A stretch of DNA of 23,922 nucleotides from CBDULQ01 sp965368115. Lineage in GTDB: Bacteria; Pseudomonadota; Gammaproteobacteria; SZUA-229. The stretch is taken from assembly GCA_965368115.1 (NCBI GenBank), contig CBDULQ010000022.1, positions 1-23,922 of the forward strand, read 5' to 3'. Positions 14,996 through 23,203 of the stretch are shown here, piece by piece. Numbering within the stretch: position 1 is the stretch's first letter; every line of letters begins with the position of its first letter. The position numbers and the translations under genes are program-made. The notes beneath the pieces are model-generated. The model did not search any database, was not told the origin of the DNA, and saw only the letters and a program-made list of their open reading frames with translations.

Positions 14996-16657
14996 GTGGT
15001 TAGTCATTTCAAAACCTGGTGGAAGAGTGGATCACCCTGGATCTGGTTGAATGCCGGTGCGGTCAGCGCCAGCATGGTGATCGTGTTCGGTCTGCTGGCA
15101 TTGATTGTGGTGCGCGGCATGGGCCATTTCTGGCCGGCGGATGTGTATGAAATCGAATACGATGCGCCCAACGGCAAGCAGAACATCATCGGTGAACTGG
15201 TCGATAAAGAATTCATCGAAGTGCATCGCTTCGAGGAGTCCGGTTACGGCAAGGCGCCGGAAGGCGCCACCCATGTGAAACGCTGGCTGGTGAAAACCGG
15301 TAACCGGGAAATGTATCTGGATTTTCGCTGGATCAGCGATCACAACATTCTGCAGAAAACCACGCCGGAAGACGTGGTGGTGGTCGAGCGTGAAGAGTGG
15401 GGTAATTTTTACGGTTACCTGAAACAGGTCAAGCATGACGGTCAGGTGGTGGCCGAGGGTAAAGACGCCTGGGCTGCACTTGAAGCCAGTGTCGAACGGG
15501 CCGGTGAATTACGCGCCAAAATGAAGGATCTGGAAAAATCCGATATCGGTGCCATCAACTACGAGCTTGAACGCCTGCGCCTGCGCACCAAGCGCCTGGA
15601 GCTGGAAGGCGAAGACACGCCGGAAAATCTGGCGCAGATCGAAAAAGAAAAACAGGCGCTTAATGAAGAATACAATCATTTACGCGAAGAACTACGCGAT
15701 TATCAGGCGCAGATCAAACGCGACAGTGCCGTGTTCCAGGTCATGGACGGACAGGAAAAGGAACTTTCCTTTGCTGGCATCATCTCCGCCATCAAGCCTA
15801 ATGAAATGAACCTGTTCAACAAGCTGGGCGCCTATATTCATAATTTTTACAGCTTCCTGGTTGATGACCCGCGAGAAGCCAACACCGAAGGCGGTGTGTT
15901 CCCGGCCATCTTCGGTACCGTGCTGATGGTGCTGATCATGTCCATTATCGTGACGCCGCTGGGCGTGGTGGCTGCGGTGTACCTGCGTGAATACGCGAAA
16001 CAGGGGCCGCTGATTCGAATGATCCGCATTGCGGTGAACAATCTGGCCGGTGTACCGTCCATCGTGTATGGTGTATTTGGTCTGGGTTTCTTCGTGTATT
16101 TCCTGGGCGGCAGTATCGACACCCTGTTCTTCCCGGAAGCCAAACCGGCGCCGACCTTCGGTACGCCGGGTCTGATGTGGGCCTCGCTGACACTTGCCCT
16201 GCTGACCCTGCCGGTGGTTATCGTGTCCACCGAAGAGGGCTTAACGCGTATTCCGAGCGCCCTGCGTGAAGGCAGTCTGGCGCTGGGCGCCACCAAGTTC
16301 GAAACCATCTGGAAAGTGGTGCTGCCGATGAGTAGTCCGGCGATCATGACCGGATTGATTCTGGCGGTGGCACGTGCCGCCGGTGAGGTGGCGCCGTTGA
16401 TGCTGGTGGGTGTGGTGAAGCTGGCCCCGGAACTGCCGATGGACGGCAATATGCCGTTCCTGCATCTGGAACGTAAATTCATGCACCTGGGCTTTCACAT
16501 CTACGATGTGGGTTTCCAGAGTCCGAACGTGGAAGCGGCGCGGCCGCTGGTGTACGCCACCTCGTTCCTGCTGGTGCTGGTGATTGTGTCCCTGAACCTC
16601 CCCGCAATCATGTTACGTAATCGTTTACGAGAACGCTTCAAGTCGTTCGACCACTAA
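14996..16657 (+). CDS. pstA: Phosphate ABC transporter permease PstA, long form
   Basis: The second membrane subunit of the phosphate importer, 553 residues against about 296 in Escherichia coli. It starts at GTG 14996 with AAGGTGA 8 bases upstream, 19 bp after pstC. TM1 (about 20-40) is followed by an inserted region of about 255 residues: a mixed domain (45-155), then a charged coiled coil (about 157-245) rich in Glu, Lys, Arg and Leu, then a short domain. The permease core (about 300-553) has about five to six helices and the EAA loop GSLALGATKFETIWKVVLP (426-444). The insertion lies on the same side as that of PstC, so the two may form one periplasmic structure with PstS. Confidence 0.92.
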   Translation: MVSHFKTWWKSGSPWIWLNAGAVSASMVIVFGLLALIVVRGMGHFWPADVYEIEYDAPNGKQNIIGELVDKEFIEVHRFEESGYGKAPEGATHVKRWLVKTGNREMYLDFRWISDHNILQKTTPEDVVVVEREEWGNFYGYLKQVKHDGQVVAEGKDAWAALEASVERAGELRAKMKDLEKSDIGAINYELERLRLRTKRLELEGEDTPENLAQIEKEKQALNEEYNHLREELRDYQAQIKRDSAVFQVMDGQEKELSFAGIISAIKPNEMNLFNKLGAYIHNFYSFLVDDPREANTEGGVFPAIFGTVLMVLIMSIIVTPLGVVAAVYLREYAKQGPLIRMIRIAVNNLAGVPSIVYGVFGLGFFVYFLGGSIDTLFFPEAKPAPTFGTPGLMWASLTLALLTLPVVIVSTEEGLTRIPSALREGSLALGATKFETIWKVVLPMSSPAIMTGLILAVARAAGEVAPLMLVGVVKLAPELPMDGNMPFLHLERKFMHLGFHIYDVGFQSPNVEAARPLVYATSFLLVLVIVSLNLPAIMLRNRLRERFKSFDH

Positions 16658-16671
16658 TCATCGCGTAATGA

Positions 16672-17508
16672 ATGATGAATGATCAAATCCTGACCCATGC
16701 GATCGATCCCAAGCAACTGGCTCCCGGAAGCCAGCCGCTGAACCTGGAAGACGAAGACATCTGTCTGGAAGTCAACGACCTGGAGCTGTATTACGGCGAA
16801 AAGCGCGCGCTGCACGGTATCAATATGGCCATCCCGCGCAAGCGCGTGACCGCGTTTATCGGTCCCAGCGGTTGCGGCAAGTCGACACTGCTGCGTTGCT
16901 TCAATCGCATGAATGACCTGGTCGATACCTGTCGCATCGATGGCGCCATCGCTCTGGACGGCGAAGACATCAATAAACCGGATGTGGATATCTCGGCGCT
17001 ACGTCGTCGTGTCGGCATGGTGTTCCAGAAGCCGAATCCGTTTCCCAAATCCATTTATGAGAACGTCGCTTACGGCTTGCGCCTGCAGGGCATCAACAAA
17101 CGCCATGTGCTGGACGAAACCGTCGAGTGGGCGCTGAAAAGTGCAGCACTCTGGGACGAAGTGAAAGATCGACTCGACGACAGCGCCATGGGCCTGTCCG
17201 GTGGTCAGCAACAACGTCTGGTGATCGCCCGCGCGGTGGCCATCAAGCCGGAAGTGTTGCTGCTCGACGAACCGGCCTCGGCCCTGGACCCGATTTCAAC
17301 GCTGAAAATCGAGGAACTGATTTACGAGCTGAAGTCCGAGTACACCATTGTGATCGTAACCCATAACATGCAGCAGGCGGCGCGGGTATCCGACTACACC
17401 GCATTTATGTACATGGGTGACCTGATTGAATTCGGCGCAACTGATAAACTGTTCACCAATCCGGAAAAGAAACAGACCGAAGACTATATCACCGGCCGTT
17501 ACGGTTGA
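16672..17508 (+). CDS. pstB: Phosphate ABC transporter ATP-binding protein PstB
   Basis: The ATPase of the phosphate importer, 278 residues. Visible motifs are Walker A GPSGCGKST (64-72), Q-loop Q119 in MVFQKPNPFP, signature LSGGQQQRLVIARA (175-188), Walker B VLLLDE (195-200), D-loop SALDP and H231. The PstB-specific RCFNRMNDL segment after Walker A (75-83) confirms the assignment. About 30 residues precede the ABC domain, a common extension. Start is ATG 16672 or ATG 16675; no Shine-Dalgarno is evident, and the pstA stop lies only 14 bp upstream, so translation may be coupled. ATG 16668 is out of frame and stops after four codons. Confidence 0.97.
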   Translation: MMNDQILTHAIDPKQLAPGSQPLNLEDEDICLEVNDLELYYGEKRALHGINMAIPRKRVTAFIGPSGCGKSTLLRCFNRMNDLVDTCRIDGAIALDGEDINKPDVDISALRRRVGMVFQKPNPFPKSIYENVAYGLRLQGINKRHVLDETVEWALKSAALWDEVKDRLDDSAMGLSGGQQQRLVIARAVAIKPEVLLLDEPASALDPISTLKIEELIYELKSEYTIVIVTHNMQQAARVSDYTAFMYMGDLIEFGATDKLFTNPEKKQTEDYITGRYG

Positions 17509-17563
17509 TTTAGGCTATTATTTAACTGCTTGCTAAACGCAAAGTTGGGATGAAGGAAAACGA

Positions 17564-18262
17564 ATGACTGAACATATTTCTCAGCAGTTTAATGCCGAAC
17601 TGGAAAGTGTTCGTAACCAGGTTATGACCATGGGCGGACTGGTGGAAAACCATGTACAGAATGCAGTTACCGCGATGGTCGAGGGTGACGAAGCCCTGGC
17701 CGAGCGCATTGTCGATGACGATTTCAAGGTCAATGCACTGGAAGTCTCGGTAGACGAGCAATGCACTCAGATTATCGCCCGTCGCCAGCCCACCGCCAGC
17801 GATTTGCGACTGGTGATGATGATCGTTAAAACCATCACCGACCTGGAACGTATCGGCGATGAAGCGGAAAAAGTGGCGCGCATGGCCAAGGAGCTGGTGG
17901 GCATGGAAAACGTCAGCAGCCATTACCAGGAAATTCGTCACCTGGGCGAACATGTGCGCAAGATGCTGCGCAATTCACTGGATGCGTTTGCCCGCATGGA
18001 CGTGCAGGCGGCCATCGATACTGCGGCCGAAGACCAGAAGGTCGATTCCGAATATGAAGCCATCGTGCGCCAGCTGATCACCAAGATGATGGAAGATCCG
18101 CGTTGCATCAAACGTTCACTGAATGTGTTGTGGGCGGCGCGTGCCCTGGAGCGCATCGGTGATCACTGCAAGAACATCTGCGAATACGTGATTTACCTGG
18201 TCAAGGGTAAGGACGTTCGTCACGTGACACTGGATCAGATGAAGAAGGAAATTCTCGAGTAA
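17564..18262 (+). CDS. phoU: Phosphate signalling regulator PhoU
   Basis: A 232-residue, all-helical cytoplasmic protein made of two PhoU repeats (about 15-110 and 120-215). Each repeat carries the metal-binding-type motif: DLERIGDEAEKVA in the first and ALERIGDHCKNICEYV in the second. PhoU represses the Pho response in high phosphate by linking PstB and PhoR, and it protects cells from excess phosphate uptake. The start ATG 17564 has GAAGGA 6 bases upstream. A 55-bp gap follows pstB, with no terminator, so it is the last gene of the pst operon, and a strong terminator follows. The length is normal. Confidence 0.97.
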   Translation: MTEHISQQFNAELESVRNQVMTMGGLVENHVQNAVTAMVEGDEALAERIVDDDFKVNALEVSVDEQCTQIIARRQPTASDLRLVMMIVKTITDLERIGDEAEKVARMAKELVGMENVSSHYQEIRHLGEHVRKMLRNSLDAFARMDVQAAIDTAAEDQKVDSEYEAIVRQLITKMMEDPRCIKRSLNVLWAARALERIGDHCKNICEYVIYLVKGKDVRHVTLDQMKKEILE

Positions 18263-18290
18263 GCACGCCTGACGGAACGGGTTGTAGAAG

Positions 18291-18321
18291 AAAGGCCGAT
18301 GGTTTTCCATCGGCCTTTTTT
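18291..18321 (+). terminator. Intrinsic terminator after phoU, possibly bidirectional
   Basis: Stem AAAGGCCGATGG (18291-18302) with CCATCGGCCTTT (18307-18318), loop TTTT, and six T at 18316-18321. On the other strand the stem is followed by TTTCTT, so it may also end the convergent minus-strand operon whose last stop is at 18323. Confidence 0.95.
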
Positions 18322-18322
18322 A

Positions 18323-18925
18323 TTATGTCCCTGAACGGCGTCGAAAACACAGCATGCCTGCGGCGCCGGATAGCAGGAGTAACAGACTGCCGGGTATCGG
18401 CACTGCGCTGACACTGATGGATGCGTCGTTAAACACCACTTCTGTGTCATAGCTATAGCCATCTGCGGCGACGAAACCATCGAACGACAGATTGCCGGAA
18501 AACAGTTCGGTCAGCGACAGCGTAGCGTTGCCGACGGCCAGCGTATCGAACTGGATATCCGCCAGTTTGACGGTGCCGGTATAGCCGACAAACGATGACG
18601 AGAGCAATTCGATGCTGCCCGCGCCATTGTCGATGCCATTGTTAATGCCGGCTAATGGCCAGCTGCTGTCGATCGTGTAGGCGGTGGCGGACACCAGAGT
18701 GCTGTCGAAGCCGATTTCGGTACCCCAGCTCAGAAGGCCCTGGTGGTTACCATCGATATCACTGGCGTAAAGACCAACGCTAAAACTGTCGCCGAGTGCA
18801 AAGCTGGCACTGTTATCCATCAGGCTGTCGCCGTCGAAATCGAAATAGACCACAGGTATGGCCTGTGCCGGTGCTGTTGTCAGCAGTCCCAGTAACATCA
18901 ATCCGCCTGCCAGTTTATTGGTCAT
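18323..18925 (-). CDS. Secreted cohesin-like domain protein with a PEP-CTERM-type anchor
   Basis: A 200-residue exported protein. The signal peptide covers residues 1-22 (cleavage after AQA). The mature part (about 25-172) reads like a cohesin or carbohydrate-binding-like beta sandwich: VGLYASDIDG, LSWGTEIGFDSTLVSA and LADIQFDTLAVGNATLSL match the order of strands seen in cohesins (PF00963). The C-terminus has VPIPGSLLLLLSG, a hydrophobic helix, and CFRRRSGT (175-200), the tripartite PEP-CTERM/VPxPx sorting signal processed by exosortase. The start has an excellent AAAGGAGA 6 bases upstream. It is 11 bp behind a large lipoprotein ending in a dockerin-like domain, so the two gene products may bind one another. 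No exosortase gene is in the window. Confidence 0.8.
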   Translation of the reverse strand: MTNKLAGGLMLLGLLTTAPAQAIPVVYFDFDGDSLMDNSASFALGDSFSVGLYASDIDGNHQGLLSWGTEIGFDSTLVSATAYTIDSSWPLAGINNGIDNGAGSIELLSSSFVGYTGTVKLADIQFDTLAVGNATLSLTELFSGNLSFDGFVAADGYSYDTEVVFNDASISVSAVPIPGSLLLLLSGAAGMLCFRRRSGT

Positions 18926-18936
18926 TTTTATCTCCT

Positions 18937-21900
18937 TTAATGCAGAGCGCAGTTATTGCGCCCGAATTCACTCGAGAAACGTGCTGCGTCCACACCATCC
19001 ACGTCGCCATCGAGATCGAAGTCGCCTTCACACAGGGTGCCGTTAAGGCAGGTTTGTACGCCGAAATCGGCACTGAAGGTGCTGGCGTCAATACCGTCCA
19101 CATCACCGTCGTGATCAAAATCGGCGTAACAGCTGGCCGGGCAGGCATCGCCACGACCGTCTCCGTCACTGTCTGTCTGATCGGCGTTGGGTACCGTGGG
19201 GCAGTTGTCGACAAAATCCAGTTCCAGATCGTTATCCCGATCGATCCCCATGCGGATACCCGTGCCCGGGGGTACGGCGGTGAATGTCAGCACCTGGCCC
19301 GGTGTTTGCGCCAGCTGGAGCAGCGAGGTCTCGCTAATCGGTAACTGAAAGGCGTCGTCGCTCTGGTAACGGCCATCGGCAAGTCTGCTCCAGCCGCGTA
19401 AGCGATTGTTGATTGTGCCTTTGACAATCACGTCAGCATGCCCGGCGTCCATCTGTGAGGTGAACAGCAGGATACGCGGCATCACCTGTGCCGAATTGCT
19501 CGAGTTCAGGGTGATCTGCTGGCCGACGACGGGTTTCATCTCGCTGTCCATGGCCAGCATGAACTGGTTGACCTGGCGACGCATGATGGTGTTCTGGACC
19601 GGGTCGGGATGGAAACTGAATAACGGTGAGGCATGAAAATGGTCGAGGGAATCGATGCTGCCGTCATGGGTGTAACCGAAACCGCGAATCTGTGCACCCA
19701 TGTGCACACTGTCGCCGGGGAAGATACTGTCATTGGCCGGAATACCGAACATACCGACTTTCTGATACATGTTGCGCAAATGGGGAATCTTGAACTCCTG
19801 GGTTTCCGATTCGAAACTCATCAACCCGCTGCTGCCGAAAAAGCCGTTGTCAGGGTCGACCACGTGGCAGACATTACAGGTCAGAAAGCCGCCGGTTGTG
19901 TTCTGATTGAAGAAAATATTCGCCCCTGTCTGCTGATCTGTCGTCATGCTGTTATCCAGCGGTCGGTTGGGATTGGGTGGATAATTGAGCTGCAGGATAA
20001 AATCGGCGAACGCCTGCATTTCCGTATTGCTCAGTTCGCTGCTACGTCCCAGCAGTCCGGGAAATGCGACATTGAATGCCAGAAACGCGCCGTTTTCATC
20101 CAGTGCATCGCCACCGCTATTCGCGGCACTGCGATCACCACGCCAGTGCATGGGGCCGTGATTGTCCATGCCGCGTAACGACTGGGTCGCCATGGGGCCT
20201 TTCAGGGGATGAAAGGGTTGAGCCGTGCCGCCTAAAGGACCGGGTAAATTCTGGTTGGCCAGTACGTTGGCTTCAGGGTCGCCCAGGTCCCAGGCCAGGC
20301 TATCGACATCGCCGAACACGTGACAGCCGGCGCAGGATGCCTCTCCGTTGCTGGAAGTATAGCTTGCGTCATACAGGAAAGGGCGACCATTGACGATGGA
20401 TGATGGTTCGGGGTTGGGCAGGCTGTAATGCAGGGTTTCCTGTCGGCTGACGGTATCGATCACCGATACCGAGTTGTCGAAACGGTTGAGTACATAAAGC
20501 TGCTGGTGACTCTGGTTGAGCAACAGCCCGCTGGGGCCGCCACCGGAAACCGGAATGTGGTTGCTGGCTGACGGCACGAAACTGTTGCTTTCCAGTTCAG
20601 CGGTATCGAACACGCCGATTTTTCCCGAACCGAAGGCGGCGACAAACAGGGTTGAACCATCGTCGCTGATGGCCATGCCCAGCGGTGTGGCGAGACTGTT
20701 GGCACGGGTGCTGGTGGTGGCGGTTTGCTGGCTGTAGTCGATGTGTTTATTCAGGTGCCGAGCTTGAACCTGTGCCGTGCCCGGATCGATGACGGTGATA
20801 CGCGCCTCGTGCATATGACCGATGACGCTGGTGTAATTGGTGGATGTACGGGTACCTTCGAAACGCACTTCATTCCGCGCTTCGGTGTTGCTGATATACA
20901 GTTTACCGGTCTGCGGATGCGCGATCATGTTGTACAGTACGGTCCCGACACCGGCATAGGCGACGCTCTGTACAGGAATGCCGGACGTGGCATCGATAGC
21001 GAATACGTCGGTGTCGGGTAAATCGAACAGTACCTGATTGCTCCAGTCGCGATTCAGTTCATCCACCCACTGCGTGCCGTTGAATTTAACAATCAGGCCG
21101 GTCTCCGGTCCGGGTACACCGTCGATGTTGGTATCGGGTGCGGGTAATCCACCCGGTGCGCCGGGGCCGCCACCCGGTGAACAGGGCGATGCATTGTTGC
21201 AGACGGCGCCTTCGGTAATCGCAGTGGTTTGATTACCGGTGTGAAAACCGGCCGCATAGACCGTATCGCCGTCGGCAGACACCGCCAGTGCACGCGGTGT
21301 ATCGGTAAACAGGTTGATGATGGTCAGCGGTGTACCGCCGAATGCACTGCCCGGTTGATCGGCATCGAAAACCCATACATCGGCACGCCCGACACCGGGC
21401 TGGGCACTCTGTCCCGGGTCCTGGGGCATGGACGCAGGGCCGTAAGGCGTATTCTGACCGCGGTGGGCGCTGGTGATGAAAGCACGTGAGCGGTTGTTGC
21501 CGGCAAATACGATGTCACGGGGCTCGTCACCGACATGCAGGGTGCGTAGCAGCTGTGCCGGTTGATGACTGACATCAATCACGCTGACCGAGTCGGATAA
21601 ATGATTGACCACCCAAACCTGCTGGTTACGACTGGCGACCGCTACGGGTTCCAGCCCGACCGCAACGGATTCCCGGTGTACCAGGCCGGTTGCGGTAATG
21701 TCGAAAATTTCCAGATGGTTGTCGGGCGTGTTGACGGCGAACAACAGGCGACCGTCTTCCGACATGGCCAGCGGACGAACCTGGCCGGATTCAAATAACG
21801 GATAGGGGCTGGGTTCGGGTGGAATAAATTTATGGCTGGTGGTGGAGGTGCTGATGTTGACGGGGGAGGTGTCTCCCGGATTGTCGGCGGCGTTATCACA

Positions 21901-21981
21901 GGCGCCCACGCTGAGAGCGAGCAGGATTAATACCGCACGACTCAACCCGGATACCAGCATGCCGGAGGTCAGTGTATTCAT
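18937..21981 (-). CDS. Multidomain lipoprotein: YVTN-type beta-propeller, di-haem cytochrome region, Ca2+ repeats, dockerin
   Basis: A 1014-residue envelope protein. Signal peptide and lipobox: residues 10-28, LSVGAC with lipidated C28 followed by D29. Residues about 55-535 carry YVTN/YncE-like propeller repeats (SVSVIDVSHQ, SVSVIDTVSR, VAVGLEPVAV). A cytochrome-peroxidase/MauG-like region follows with haem motifs CAGCH (550-554) and CNVCH (702-706), and candidate distal ligands nearby. Residues 914-947 form a thrombospondin type 3-like Ca2+ segment (DRDNDLELDFVDNCP and DSDGDGRGDAC). The end (951-1011) has two EF-hand-like loops, DFDHDGDVDGID and DFDLDGDVDGVD, spaced like a type I dockerin and flanked by four cysteines. 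A proline/glycine-rich loop lies at 264-290. It is first in an operon with the cohesin-like gene. The start has a modest GGA 8 bases upstream. A redox enzyme or electron-transfer role is inferred, not shown. Confidence 0.85.
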   Translation of the reverse strand: MNTLTSGMLVSGLSRAVLILLALSVGACDNAADNPGDTSPVNISTSTTSHKFIPPEPSPYPLFESGQVRPLAMSEDGRLLFAVNTPDNHLEIFDITATGLVHRESVAVGLEPVAVASRNQQVWVVNHLSDSVSVIDVSHQPAQLLRTLHVGDEPRDIVFAGNNRSRAFITSAHRGQNTPYGPASMPQDPGQSAQPGVGRADVWVFDADQPGSAFGGTPLTIINLFTDTPRALAVSADGDTVYAAGFHTGNQTTAITEGAVCNNASPCSPGGGPGAPGGLPAPDTNIDGVPGPETGLIVKFNGTQWVDELNRDWSNQVLFDLPDTDVFAIDATSGIPVQSVAYAGVGTVLYNMIAHPQTGKLYISNTEARNEVRFEGTRTSTNYTSVIGHMHEARITVIDPGTAQVQARHLNKHIDYSQQTATTSTRANSLATPLGMAISDDGSTLFVAAFGSGKIGVFDTAELESNSFVPSASNHIPVSGGGPSGLLLNQSHQQLYVLNRFDNSVSVIDTVSRQETLHYSLPNPEPSSIVNGRPFLYDASYTSSNGEASCAGCHVFGDVDSLAWDLGDPEANVLANQNLPGPLGGTAQPFHPLKGPMATQSLRGMDNHGPMHWRGDRSAANSGGDALDENGAFLAFNVAFPGLLGRSSELSNTEMQAFADFILQLNYPPNPNRPLDNSMTTDQQTGANIFFNQNTTGGFLTCNVCHVVDPDNGFFGSSGLMSFESETQEFKIPHLRNMYQKVGMFGIPANDSIFPGDSVHMGAQIRGFGYTHDGSIDSLDHFHASPLFSFHPDPVQNTIMRRQVNQFMLAMDSEMKPVVGQQITLNSSNSAQVMPRILLFTSQMDAGHADVIVKGTINNRLRGWSRLADGRYQSDDAFQLPISETSLLQLAQTPGQVLTFTAVPPGTGIRMGIDRDNDLELDFVDNCPTVPNADQTDSDGDGRGDACPASCYADFDHDGDVDGIDASTFSADFGVQTCLNGTLCEGDFDLDGDVDGVDAARFSSEFGRNNCALH

Positions 21982-22220
21982 TTGAACAATCCATTGAGTT
22001 GTTGTTTTAGTTTATCCAGATCCTCCAGCAATAATCAGGCCGCCTGGGCTAAGTGATGGAATTAACAGGCATAATGCTTTACCGGGACGTTTGTCTTGAA
22101 CGTAACTGTAAGGCTATTCGACAGCGTGTTCGAAATATCGGCGCTCGCCATTCTGATGGAGAAAAGGCACTTTTCGATAGCGATGTCAGTCGGAGGCTAT
22201 GGCAGGACCAGTCGTGTTGT
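21982..22220. other. Intergenic region upstream of the dockerin lipoprotein
   Basis: A 239-bp gap between two minus-strand genes. It should carry the promoter of the lipoprotein operon, but no convincing -35/-10 pair is visible. On the minus strand a 17-codon frame (TTG 22031 to TGA 21978) reads MLEDLDKLKQQLNGLFK, and its stop overlaps the lipoprotein ATG as ATGA. A 57-codon plus-strand frame at 22056-22229 has no ribosome-binding site. No intrinsic terminator for the upstream gene is seen. Confidence 0.4.
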
Positions 22221-23126
22221 TTAATGTGATGTGGGCGATTGCGACGCCGTATTTGCCGCGAGATGCTGATTCAGTAACGTCATCAACAACAGGCCCTGGG
22301 CCGTGGTGTGAAAGCCGGAACGGTTACGACCGATACCCATGCCCCTGCCGGTGAATCCGATGTATCGTTCATTACCCAGCGGCAGCAGTGGCTGGATATT
22401 CGACCAGCCGCCATCCTCGTGCTGTGCAGCAAGAATGCGGTGTATCCAGCGCGGTTTTATGCGCTCCCAGCGGCCGATGTCCGCCAGCATCAATATGCGT
22501 TGAAGATACACATCGACCAGCCGGAAATCATAGACCGCCATGGTTTCTATCCGGGCGGCCAGCGTGTCGATGCTGTCCTGTAGATCGAAATCCGCAGCGC
22601 AATCGAAGCGTTGTAAAAATCGAAAACCCATCATCTGATGGGTGGTACAGGCCGGTGATACCGGATGATGCTGGAAACAGAAGCCGGTGTCGTGCTGCAT
22701 GCGTACCAGCTCGGTTTCAGCGAGGCCCGAATTGCAACTGAACGCGTAAATGAAATACACATTGTAGTCGGGCAGGCCGGCATCGAGAACCCGATAGACA
22801 TCGATGGTCGGCCGGGTATCCAGAATCAGGTAGTTCCAGGGCGAATCCGGATTGTTGCGTCTGGCGTGGCTCCGGTATTCCTCGATCATGGCGTTCAACA
22901 TCGGGTTCGATTGAATCCGGTTGGCTTCGATCAGCATCCACCACAATATGGCATTGTCCTGCTTCAGTATCTCCTGGCGATGGCTGTCCAGCCAGTGCAG
23001 GCTGCGCTGGTAGGCGACATCGACCGATTCCGGATGTAACGGTTGATTACCGAGATTGTTGTGCAGAATGAACAGCAGCGGGACGAGCACCAGCAGGGCC
23101 AGCAGTGCCAGTAATATTTTTTTCAT
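22221..23126 (-). CDS. Membrane-anchored protein of unknown function, possible alpha/alpha-toroid fold
   Basis: A 301-residue protein with one N-terminal hydrophobic segment (about residues 4-23) that is either a signal anchor or an uncleaved signal, so the rest is probably periplasmic. The remainder looks helical, with five cysteines (131, 150, 160, 176 and one near the first pair). Near the C-terminus AAQHEDGGWSNI (233-244) resembles the Q-x-x-D-G-G-W (QW-like) repeats of terpene cyclases and other alpha/alpha-toroid proteins, followed by GFHTTAQGLLLMTLL, a typical closing helix. The resemblance is limited to one repeat, so function is not assigned. The Shine-Dalgarno is weak (GGAT about 9 bases upstream). 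It is 77 bp downstream of the membrane protein at 23204-23677 and may share its transcript. Confidence 0.75.
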   Translation of the reverse strand: MKKILLALLALLVLVPLLFILHNNLGNQPLHPESVDVAYQRSLHWLDSHRQEILKQDNAILWWMLIEANRIQSNPMLNAMIEEYRSHARRNNPDSPWNYLILDTRPTIDVYRVLDAGLPDYNVYFIYAFSCNSGLAETELVRMQHDTGFCFQHHPVSPACTTHQMMGFRFLQRFDCAADFDLQDSIDTLAARIETMAVYDFRLVDVYLQRILMLADIGRWERIKPRWIHRILAAQHEDGGWSNIQPLLPLGNERYIGFTGRGMGIGRNRSGFHTTAQGLLLMTLLNQHLAANTASQSPTSH

Positions 23127-23203
23127 TGTTAAAATCCGTTTAATGAAGTGGATGTGACAGTCTTGTTTATTGTTATGGATAAGGGATTCGACTGCCGTGC
23201 AAT

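Noticed and set aside
22056..22229. 57-codon plus-strand frame between two minus-strand genes
   Set aside because: It has no ribosome-binding site, no recognisable motif and an unusual Cys/Arg-rich composition, and it overlaps the end of the gene at 22221.
23140..23160. Possible Pho box before the gene at 23126 (CTGTCAC then ACTTCAT on the minus strand)
   Set aside because: Only the first repeat matches well, the second agrees at 4 of 7, and the implied -10 would fall against the start codon. Another partial match near 22092-22110 is weaker still.
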